The notes under the pieces: model-generated
Database searches by the model: none
Seen by the model: only the letters and a program-made list of their open reading frames with translations
Told to the model about the DNA's origin: nothing
Assembly: GCA_030549495.1 (NCBI GenBank)
Contig: JAUIRK010001037.1
Location: 248,001-312,000, forward strand
Length of the DNA: 64,000 nucleotides
Direction: 5' to 3'
Source of the DNA: Nectonema munidae
Taxonomy: Eukaryota; Nematomorpha; Nectonematoida; Nectonematidae
Position numbers and translations under genes: made by a program
In this document: positions 46,201 to 58,200 of the stretch, piece by piece
Numbering within the stretch: the first letter of the stretch is position 1
Layout: every line of letters begins with the position of its first letter

Positions 46201-49200
46201 TATATATTATTTCTTCAAAATTTTATATTCACAAAGGTAGAATATGGTTTTTAAGATTTTTAAATGTCATAGTTAAATAAAACTGTCGAAAATTAATATA
46301 TATTTTTTACTTTTTATGGGTCAGTAGTATAGGTCAGTATAATATTTTTCTAATAAATTTTAAATTATTTTTCAAGTGAAAAATGTCGATTAAATGTACG
46401 AGTTTTGTTGGATAATCGTAGTCTACTTTTATTTAGTTTAGATACAACCTTTCTAATTTTTAACAAAGGGCATTCGTTATATTTATACCGATAGTGTGCA
46501 AAGAATAAATCACATTATTGATTGATTTTAGAGCATAACTATGCGAAGAAAGATGAACACATGTTGCATTACGCGTTTGTGAGCGCAGGAAATTCTTATC
46601 TCGCATACGCTACACCACATCTTTAGCACGCGTGTGTGGTTTATTTTATCGGGCTAGTGTACGCTTAGTTTATTTGTAGTGTTCCTAGCTTAAATCTTAG
46701 TCAAATATTAAAACGCTTATAACTTTCACATTTCTCAACAAAATGCATCATGCGATATACCAAATTAAAGCATTTTTTATGGCCTTTCAGAATACATTAC
46801 TTATATCATAAGTACTTAAGAAATGCCATTTTACTGTTTTTATTTTCCATGTGATTCATATCATTAATTAGCAGATAAGGGATGCATTTTAAACTAAAAC
46901 AGTAATATATTTGAAGAAATATTTTTTCAGTATAAAGAGTTTAGAAAACTCTTCTCTAATATGTAATGATATATTCTCATAACCTGTACGGTTGAACGCG
47001 GGTAGACAACATCCGTGTTATCTCCAACCCGTATATTACGATGATTCTTCTCCAACCTGTATTCTACGATGATTCATCTCCAAACTATATACTACAATGA
47101 TTCATCTCTAACCTGTATACTACGATGATACATCTCCAACCTGTATACTACGATGATTCATTTTCAACCTGTATACTACGATGGTTTCTATTCCATGTAC
47201 TAATAACTAAGGAGACAATGTTCAACTTTCTGTTCACATTCTGCTAGATGTAAGATTTGATATACCTCATTCGGGGAGACGATGCTACATAAGTTATTAC
47301 CTATATACATTATACCTGTATACTACGTTGGTCTCCAACCTATTAGTTCATATTTTGCTAGATGTAAGATTTGATATACCTCATTCGGGGAGGGGATGTT
47401 AGATAAGTTATTACCTGTATTTTTGCAATTTTTTCACGATATTAAATAATATATTTTATCAAATAATCAAAATAAAATTCTGTAATCAAAGAATCGAAAA
47501 ATATTCTTAAAAAATCAAAAAATATCAAACTTTCTGTTCATATTTTGCTACCTCATACGATGTTACAAAAGTTATTACCTATACTTTGCAATTTGCACGA
47601 TTTTGAATATATTTGTCAAATAATCAAAATAAAATTCTGTAATCAAAGAATCGAAAAATATTCTTTAAAAAATCAAAAAATATCAAACTTTCTGTTCATA
47701 TTTTGCTACCTCATACGATGTTACAAAAGTTTTTACCTATACTTTGCAATTTGCACGATTTTAAATATTATATTTGTCGAATAATCAAAGAATCGAAAAA
47801 TGTTCAAATCAAAAAATATTTATTCCTTTTAAATATATCGTTGGCTCCCCTTACTTTTAAAATAGAAAGATAAACTAAGTCTAATAATTAATTTTTATCA
47901 AATTATGCACATACGAAACTAAAAGTAAGGGGAGCCAACTATATATTTAAAAGGAATAAATATTTTTTGATTTAAACATTTTTCGATTCTTTGATTATTC
48001 GATCTTGCCTACTGATAAACCGGTAACAGGCCAGTCCCAAGCCTGCCATTGACTTCATTTTCACTATTTGCCACTTATTAAAGCTAGTAATTTTGTTGTG
48101 TAGCGTTGCAGAAAGTCAACTTTTTTATTTATGAATATTAAAGAGAATTACTACAAAAATTTTGTATTTTTTATCAAGATTGTTTGACATCCGAAAAATA
48201 TAACTTACTTGGAAAACAACTGGTTCAAAATTTAAATAAAAGAAAATGGGAAAATAATATTGAACAAAATTTATCTTAGCTTGAGAAGAAATGAAAATAT
48301 AAAAAATGTATTTACTGCAAAAAATACTTTATCAAAAGAATAGAGCTAAATTTTTCAAAGATAAAGGGGGCGTGTTTAGCTCTCACTGTATTTGCCTCTG
48401 TAGTCGCCACATACTTTTCAAATTCAACAAGCATTACTGTTTGACTCACTGTTTAAATTGTCTTTCTATTTAGTACGTGAATCTCATTAAGTCTTCTTCT
48501 GTTAGACAAAATGTGCCTTCTAATCCACTTTCACTGGAGTTTTGCAACAAATCGTTTCTGTCAAGGAAGGAAATGCACCGTGCCGCGCTGACTCCAAATA
48601 TGAGCAGAATGTCTTCTTCCAACTGCAGAAAATATGAACAACTGTTTACAATCACCATTGAGAATTTATGCAAAATTCTTCGTGTTTTAAATTCCAGCAA
48701 GATTACCTATTTGAATGACTTCTTAACCAAAGTTTCTTCCTTCATTCTTTGCAATGATTCTGTCATTAAGTAAGATATTAATATTATGAGAATAGAGAAT
48801 TTGCACGACTATGGTTAGGGCGATAGTGAGACTATTTAGGAATATAACTTATTTTATTTTTAGTTCCTTTCTTTGTTTGTTAGTTAGTTGATCAGGTATC
48901 TAAAAATGGCAATTTATACGTTTTGAATAGTTGTTTACTGGGTAAGACATTTAAACGGCAAATGTAAGCAGCCAACTTTCTTACCTTCTTCGTTGATCCA
49001 TATTTTAAACACGCGTGTTTGTCCACAACGTAGTATTTAAAAATAGCCCCATAAAATGAATCATTTCATTTGCAAATGGAATAAGAATGCAACAAATATT
49101 TTAAATCAAACACAATTGACTTTGTTGTATTGAATATTCTAAAGGATCTAGGACGGAGCGTTAAAATGCAAAATGTCGAATGATAAAAATGTCTACCACA

Positions 49201-52200
49201 CACAAGCTTAAATTCAAATACGCAATTCAATTTTTCCATGTTTTTGGCCTTAAGTTTGTCATATAACGTCGGTAGTCGTTAGTATGTTAGTTAACTAACT
49301 AGCATAGCACATTTAGTATTTATTCTTATTCCTATTTACCACTACGTTTTCATAGTTGCTACGTGTCATTCAACGCCATCACTGTTCTCTCGAACTTGTC
49401 CATCGCGCTCAAAGACATTCCAGAAGTGTTTAACCACGCTCTGCTCATCCTTTTGAAACGACTTTCTTATAACACGGCATCCCTACGTGCTGTCATCATT
49501 TATCAACTGAGTGACATGTTGATTGCTTCAGCAAAACTTCCTCCCAAAGAAAGCAACACTCATCTAGTACCTTTACTTATCCTTTTTCAGTCTTTCTCAA
49601 TCAGAACCTTTAAGGAGAGTGTGATACCCGTGTCCTAAGGAATTTTTTACAGTATTTTGAATGAAAAAATTTGTGATTTAGGAGCATCAAACAAGGTAAC
49701 GTTATCTTGGTAATGTACATGATATTGTTAAGACATCTGAATAAGAACATTTTGTGAGATTGATTGGAGGTTTTGTTACTTTTAAGCAAGAGTTATTTGA
49801 GGAATTGAAGGAGTATCCTAGGCCTCATCATTTTTTATCGCAAGAATCAATTTTTTTTTAAAACTGTATGCTATCTGAGTTATTATTTAATTTGTCAGTA
49901 AAAAAGAATACAATCAACTAGAGAATCCATAGTACCTTTAGAAGAACTCAAGGGCTTTTTACCTTATTTTATAAGCAAGAAAAGAAATTCATCCATTTAA
50001 CAGTTCAGTTTAAAAAATACCTAATATAAATTGATATGAAGCTCTTTTTTGATGCCTCCAATATTCTAACATTTTCAAGGTTTTTTTTTTAATTTTTCAC
50101 ATGTTAATAACTTTTTGGCTTTCGTTTCAAATGACTTTAAATCAGGGTTTGCCAACCTTTTTTCGCTGTGAACCCCTAAAAAATTTTAAATCTCTTGGAC
50201 CCCCAACCACAAAAACTTAAGATTTAGGTCGTTATACTTGCAAAACAAGATGTGTTGTGCAAATAATCAAAATTAAAATTGGAAGAGTTACGAGGCGGTT
50301 GTTAGTTTTTCATAAATGATTTTTCTCATCATTTTTATTTATAGAATTTATTTTAATAACATTCAAGCATACTTACTTACGTAAATACTCATGTCAACCT
50401 TGACTTTGTTCTTTATCAATAACCTCCAGAAACATCAAATTATTGCACAGTATCGTTATTTCCTCCTCATTCAGTTCCCTCATTTGTAACTTCGCAAATT
50501 TAGACCACATATTGTTAGTAATATTTATTTTACTTGAACAGCCTTTGATTTAATTGCATTAATTATAGAAACCACACATTTAAAAACGTCACTTTAACCC
50601 TATCAGTGACAAGGGGGGGGGGGGGTGCTATTTAACCCCCTTCAACTGAAATTTCTCTTGTACCAAATTGGCTACGTCTTTTGGTACCATACTTTGTGAC
50701 ATTTCCTAAAATTGATAGCTGCATCTTTTGATACCATTTTCATGGCAGTTGAATCACCTTTCATGCCTAAATCTGTCAATCAAAATCAAAAGTTAAATTT
50801 TCTCACCAAAATTCTGACAGTATCTCTAGTTAAGCGAATTTTATTAGAATGAAACTTTGGTTCTATATTATATACTCGTTTGAAAATTGATAAATATATA
50901 CAGTTTTAAACACATAACGCTTTATAGTTTAAATTTTTTCAAAATCATGGTTACTTTTTTGGAAATGTCAATCAAAATTTTGAAGGATGAGAAATATATC
51001 TAATAAAATATACCTTCAAATTTTACATGAAATATATTTTTTATATCAAATCGGGCATGTTGATTTCATTTTTGGACTTATTTTTGGAATTTAGAAATTG
51101 GAAGTACCCATAAGTGTGTAACAAACCTCCGGTTTACTTCTAAAATCTCTCTTCGAGAACACTCATTCAAATTTTACATGAAATATACACATTTTCATAT
51201 CAAATCAACAATGCCTACTTTATTTATATATTATTTTTGCATTTGGATTTCAAAATACTTATAAATGTGAAACAAATTTGCGGTTTAAATTAGGTGTTTT
51301 ACACATATGTACGCATATTCAAGTAGGCTGAATCCAACAGTGATGTTTATTTTTTATAAAAATTAATCATACCTGTCAAAAAATGATTGACATATGACGC
51401 TTCAACTGAAATAAAAGACTTCATGATTAATAGTTATACGCAGCTATATATTTAATTTATTTTATCACAGAACAAATAGAATTATAATAAGTGGGCAAAA
51501 CAAAATTGCAAAAAAAGAAAATATAACTGAAAATGATATAGAACTAAAACCGGGATTTTATACCGAATTCAATGAGGTGATTTTTTTAATGAAATTAATT
51601 AAATACAAAACAAGGACTCTGTAGCGGCATATTTTGATGCTCATCATTTTATTTGAAGGAGAAAGACAGTTCGTTTATACCTTTCACTTTACAAAATCTC
51701 GAAACAAGCTGAATCGGTCAATTTAAATAAGTTTCGTGTTTGACCATTTTAAGAAAGTTTTATACGTATAATCAAACAAAATACAAATGAACGAAGAATA
51801 GCCTACTTTATATATATACAAATGTAAGAAAGTTTGAGAAGTTATAACTTCATTCTTCCGAAATAGAAACTTACCAAATTTTGCATATCTGTATTCACAT
51901 ATAAATAGAATATTCAATTCAAAGTTTGAAAAAATTATAATAATATTTAAAAAACATGATGTAATCATGCAAACTCCATTTGAAATATAATTCACAACGT
52001 AATTTTCATTCTATAGTCTAAAAATGAAAAAAAAAATGTGAACATAAATATATGAATCAATTTTATAGTATAATGATGAGTATCAAAATTAATATTCATG
52101 CTTCATTGGAAATTTTGATACTGAAAAAATTTGTTTTATTATAGATTTCAAATAAAATCTAAACTTCAAAGAGAAATAAATTCATTTGTGAAACTAAAAA

Positions 52201-55200
52201 TTTGAATATAGTCTTTGGAGAATAGCATGTAAACAAATCGTTCAAAAATTAGTACAATATATCTGACCGCAAACATACCACGATTTAAAAAAAGTCACAA
52301 ATTAATCAAAAATGTTAAAAAAATTTTTTATAACTACTTAAATAAAGAATTAATTTTTTTCAGTTGGGCTGTCATATGTCAATCAATTTTTTGACAAGGT
52401 TTGATTGATTTAAAAAAAAAATAAACGTGGCCATCGTGTTCGGCACACTTGAAAATGGGTATATATGTGTAAAAAAACTTTGTATAACCATTTAAACTAA
52501 AAGGTTCTTTTTTCAGTTGAGCTGTCATATATCAATCAATTTTTTGACAGGTTTGGTTGATTTTAAAAAAAAATAAACGTGACCATCGTGTTCGGCACAC
52601 TTGAAAATGGGTATATATGTGTAAAAAAACTTTGTATAACCTTTAAACTAAAAGGTTCTTTTTTCAGTTGAGCTGTCATATATCAATCAATTTTTTGACA
52701 GGTTTGGTTGATTTTAAAAAAAATAAACGTGACCATCGTGTTCGGCACACTTGAAAATGGGTATATATGTGTAAAAAAAATTGTATACCTATTTAAACTA
52801 AAAGTTCTTTTTTTAGTTGAGCTGTCAAATATCGATCAATTTTTGACAAGTTTGATTGATTTTTATAAAAAATAAATGTCACGTTCAGATTCGCAATCCA
52901 TCATTTAGTAGGTTCACGCCAAAATTTTGTAAAAATTTGCAATTATTCAAGAAAAATGAAGTGTAGAGCCTTATTCAAGAAGTATAACACCCTTTTAAAA
53001 TCACACCAGACTTGTGTGTTATAGTAGGGAAAAAACTCCAAGTGCATTTATCTTTAAGATTAAACTTACGTGTACGTACACCCTTAGAAACACATTTTAA
53101 TTGTGCACTAGGGTATGCCTCAAAATATTAATACGCGCATTTTATTTGCATCTCCGCCAGCCCCATGCAAAATTATACTTGGATGCCGGCTAAGGGTGTG
53201 TCAAGTGCATTTGTATTTAAATTATAAGCTATTTTGTATTTGTATTAAATTTTAGGGACCCAAAGATACGAGTATTTTGTATTTGCATTTATTCAAGTCA
53301 AGAGCGCTTGATTAGAACATCAACTTTTCTTAGTGATGAGGATATTTCCGAGGCTAGAATTACAATAAATCGCCCAGAAAGAGGCAAAGCAGTGATTTTG
53401 ATAGGGGAGAAGAGTAATATGGAAGAATACAATATTTTCTTCACAATTATTTTTAGCTGATGCAGAAATAGGAATTACAGATGAAATCATTAATAGTTAT
53501 ATATCAATAATATAACAAAAATAAATACTTTTGTTTATATTAATTGAAGCAGTACGTGTTTGATTTCTAAAAAAATTATTATCTGATCCATCCTTCATAC
53601 TGCACTGCTATTACCGCCCTTGCACGACTCGAGTAGGTACACTATTTTATGCCTCCCTTGCTGCACAAAACTCTTTTACTCATCTTTTTAGGATAATGTT
53701 TACATAGACATTATGGATATCTTGTTCAAGACGTTTCTTAGCTGTTTCTCAACGAACCAGAAGAGTTTCTTTGCCGAAAGTAGGAGTAGCAAGAGTGCTC
53801 TACTCAACACGTCCGACGTCTCTTTGGTCATCGTGCAAACCTTTTCGCACATCGTCTCAGAAGATGTCATTTCTCTCTGCGCCCAAGAATACCAGTACGA
53901 CATTTTAACGCGCTTGCTCGAGCTGTTTTTGCAGATGAGTCTGGAGAATAAGAGGTTGAATGCGGACACATACAATTTTTCGCAGGTATGATGCCCTTTC
54001 TTTTTAAATTGCGTGCTACACAATTTCCGAAATATCCGGCGTTTTATTCTGGCGGCTTTCGAAAATGTCTTAATTCTGAATCAAAGTCTCGAAAGTAGAA
54101 ATATAAGTTAAAATCCAGAAAATAATCTCAAAGTGTTAGTTAGTATAGTTTTTTTATTGTTGGCCCAATGAAATTCAAAAGAATTGATCATTAAATTTCA
54201 AAATAAGTGCATTTGAATAAAGTTCCTAAATAAATTGAAGTAGCAAAGAAAAAAAAGTTTTTTCATATAAAAGTAAAGAAAGTTGTCTCTTTTTTATCAA
54301 ATCATATACAAAGATAACTGTCGGTATAAATTGAGCTATAGTGAGTGACTAAAAATTACGAGTTGTTCTTTCTTTTTTCTACACTCTTGAGGTTTTAGAA
54401 CAGTGTTTCTCAGCCTGATCCATGTAGACCCCAAAGGGTTAGGCTTCTTTTTTGTTTTCACTTAAAGGCATCTTTTTAATTGAAGATGAAAAATCATGAT
54501 TATGAGGCTTTTTAATTTTTACTTCATCAAAATTGCCATTATTACTTCCTTTATAAACCAAAAAACCTAGTTAAATAATGTTGACTAAGTTAACCTTTGC
54601 ATTTTTTGCTATTATGTAGAGTGCATATAAACCTTTTAGTACCACTAGCTAATCTTAAAAAAATACAACTTCCCTTTTCATTAAGAATAACCATCAATAA
54701 ATATCATTGAGATTGAGTTATAAAAAATATCCTACTTTATATATGTGTGTATAGCATATATTTATATTGTATATATAAGTTCCTATTAACATTTTCTTCT
54801 ATCTCTAAGCCGTCATGTGTTTCTTCTTAAAATAATTCGCTGCAATGAAGTATGATGAATTAAATGTCCCTAATGTTCGTTTTCACTACAGCTCATATTC
54901 AATCTATGAAGGTTCTGGGACTAAAAAGGCAACTACTACATCATACCGTTTTGCAGAATTCGTGCTAAAAGCAATTATCTTTAGAAAGTTTTAAAAACGA
55001 ATGAGCTTTCGCCGAAAATCGGCTTTTTAAACATAACGCGGAGAAACAAAGGAGATTAATGACGTAGGTTGTAAAACCAGAGGAACGTATAATCCTCCTA
55101 TCCATCATAGTTTTTTTTTGTCATTTTCAACCTTTATTTTTAAGTTTATTTAAAGAAAATCAAACAGAAAATATAATGTCACAGAAATTTAATATACACA

Positions 55201-58200
55201 CAATTTTTATAGGGTGGGTCGGTGGGAGGTGATGTTCGCGAGAAAAGTAAATAGAGTGATTTTTCCATCAAGAGAGGTGCTTATATAGTGCTGCCAATGG
55301 TATTCTGTCTTCTCTTGATGGTGCGTCTGCGAGGTTTTCCTTGGTGTTTACGTATGAAATCTTTCTTGCCAGGTCTCTGGGCCATGAGTTTGCTACGATG
55401 TTCAACCAGAGATTTGGGCTGCCGGATTTTTCCCATACTTGTATAGCAGCAGTGCTATCTGATTTTACCTTGCAGTCGCCTTTTGAGTATCTTAGGCCAA
55501 TTCACACTGCTAATGTTTCCATTATTTTGATTCTTCGTTTGACCTTAACTTGAAAAGTTATGTTTATTGTCTTACAGGCCAGTCCAATCGTGCCTTCTGT
55601 TGCATCCACATATATTTTCTTTCTTGGTTCTATTTTTTCAATAAAAGGAATGGGATTTTGGAGGTGTTTCTTTAATATTTCCCAATACTTTGTCCAGGCT
55701 GATTTGTGAGTGTGACTTCTTGTGTATGCCCAGGATAGCAATTTGAATCTATTTGTGACTGTGCCCAAATATAATTTAAGAAAGCGGCAGCCGACAGAGT
55801 TTCTTTTGAGTTTACCATGTTGTTCATTAAAATGTGGATAGCTCTCTTGCATTTACTTTTTGTGGCTGGAAGTAATGCAATGAGTTTTTTCTCCAGATCA
55901 ATTTCTACGCCCAGGTAATTTAATCTTTGGGTAGGAAAAAGACGCTTTTATTGAAATTTATTGTGATGTTGCAGTCTTTTTCTAGGAAGGTAACGAAGAG
56001 GGCAGTGAATTTCTTTGTAGCGTTAAAACTTTCTCCAAGGATAATTATATCAAAGTGTACTGTGCATTCATGTTTGGTTTCACAAAACACATTTAAAAGT
56101 GTTTGGAGCACGAACTGAAGGACACCAGGAGCAAAATTTGCTCCTATTGGAAGACAGTTAAAAACGTACTTAGAGTCTTTTATCTTGAAGCCAAAAAGTC
56201 TTTGGTAAGCCGAATTTATACGAATTCCATAGAACGCGTTTGCTATATCAATTTTGCATCCTACCTTGAACTTTTTGCTTGTGAATCTTAATGACATTAC
56301 ACCTTTTAATTTTAGCGGCTCTTGCTTGAGTGGTTCAGTAGAGAAGGAGAAATTTTGAATGTATCTTATTTCATTTGAGCCTTTCGGGATGAGGAAGGTG
56401 GGAGAAATTATACTTGCAAAATCCACTTTGGATATAATGTTATGTTATGTAGCACTTTTTCATGAATAAAATTTACTTGAGCATGGTTAGGAAGCATAAA
56501 ACGTGAAAAACTTTTGAAAGGCAGTCCTGATTTTATGATCGGTTTGTATCCGTGTTCTAGTATTTTTCGTGCCTTTTTATTCTTTAACATGCTGGGAACC
56601 TTCCATTGAGTGCAGTTACAATTAAATTTTCTTTCTTTGAGTTCTTTATGAGAGATATCTCATGTGTGCGGAGTCCATCTAAAGTACACGCATTCATAGG
56701 TGAGGCATTGGTATCTTCATTGTCATCCTGATCTTCAATAGGCGTTTCCTCCGTATCGTCAGTAAGGTTCTCCTGGAGGGGAGGGATGTCGTCCGAAAGT
56801 AACTGGGTAAAAATATTTCTCCATGTTGCTCTTGGATATTCGGATTTGTGTTGGAGATACGTTAAGTTTAAGTTCATGGGCAAACCTATATCCTCCGTTA
56901 AAGGATCTTGTAAAATCTTCATCAGATTTTTTGGATCGTCTAACCCATGGAATCCTTCGTTAAGTTCACTGATGAAAGGATCCGGTATTTCGTCGACTTG
57001 AGGACTGATAGGAGGTTAATAAAGTCGTTACCGAAAGTGTCCTCTAAAACGTGCGTAAGGAGGTCTCCCGTGACCACAACTGTGGTGTCAGCTGGGAGAG
57101 GCGTTTCGTCTTTAACATCAAAAGGGAACGCTGTGATAGAGGATAACACTTCTTACAAGGCTTTTGTATTTAGACGTGGTTCAGAATCAGGCATAGCCAA
57201 GGAGATGAGAGTATGTGAAGTAGGTGCGGAGGGGGGCAAGTCTGAAACCTCGCCAGTCCCGGTGTCTTGCTTGAGATCAGATGGTTGAGGATCTGTGATG
57301 TTATCTTCCAAACTAACGCCGCACTCTTCGATGGCCTGATCCACCAGTTCATCAGGGAAAGCGATCTGACCGCTTCCCTGGCCTCGCGAATATTTGAAAT
57401 ATCAGCGAGGACTTCGAAGAATTTCTTACTTCTTCGCGCTCTTCCCGCCTCGGCGCGGCGCTGCTTTTTGGTACGTTTGCGCCGGGCTCCGAAAGGGCTC
57501 CGTCCTCTGAAACGGCGGATATTCAGGATTTGGGATGCCAAGATTTGAAAGTGTGGACATGTTCATTTGGCGAGCGGCTTACTCCCAGCTGCACTGCGTG
57601 GCTAAACATGCCGTGGTAGCTAAAGAGTTTACCTCTTTTAAGTCCGCATCATTTAGTACACATAGGTTTCGTTCCAGAACGCGAGAGAGGGCTAGAATGA
57701 CATTGTCCTTGGCGTTCCTTATCTGTGGAGTCATTGAGAGTTGGAAGGCCTCAATGCGTCTTTTTGCAAGCTCTTGAGGAGGCTAACGAGCTGAGGGCTG
57801 ATAGCCCATAGTTTCCCCCTTTATATCGAGAGGGACATGAGGTGGTCTCTCATATGCTTGCGTAGGAATATAAACAATGTCAGGTTCAGCTTTCACATTT
57901 CCTGAGCTTACGGTGATGCCAGATAGCAGGGTTTCAATCCTTCCCATTCTTGCATTCAACTCGTCCACACGCTCCATGGTGGACACAGCGCTGAAGATGG
58001 GTTGTGAGTCATGCTCCTTGGGAGCACCATTGTTCTCATCCTTGGAGGTCATGCTGCTAGAGTACAGGCTAACAAGGGGATAAAGGATGGAGTGAAAGTA
58101 GTGATTCGTGAGGTGATGTTCGCGAGAAAAGTAAAAAGAGTGATTCTTCCATCAAGAGAGGTGCTTATATAGTGCTGCCAATGGTTTTTTTTTGTCATTT

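Larger units (their letters stand above)
50595..52900 (+). mobile_element. Putative piggyBac-type non-autonomous element carrying the 150-bp array
   Basis: Starts TTAACCCTATCAGTGACAAG plus a 13-14 base G run, like the inverted terminus at 22345. Contains an inverted 150-bp-type monomer at about 51310-51420 and the direct array at 52345-52890. No far end with GGGTTAA was found, so the extent and single origin are inferred. No open frame of note. Confidence 0.4.

Noticed and set aside
50624-50638. Run of 13-14 G as a possible G-quadruplex regulatory site
   Set aside because: It lies next to a transposon-type end and similar G runs occur at the ends of other repeats here (29826, 22290); more likely a repeat-end feature.
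56786-57777. Plus-strand frames of 70-113 codons in the 56.8-57.8 kb region
   Set aside because: They are antisense to the gag-like region of the retroelement fossil and show no recognisable domain.
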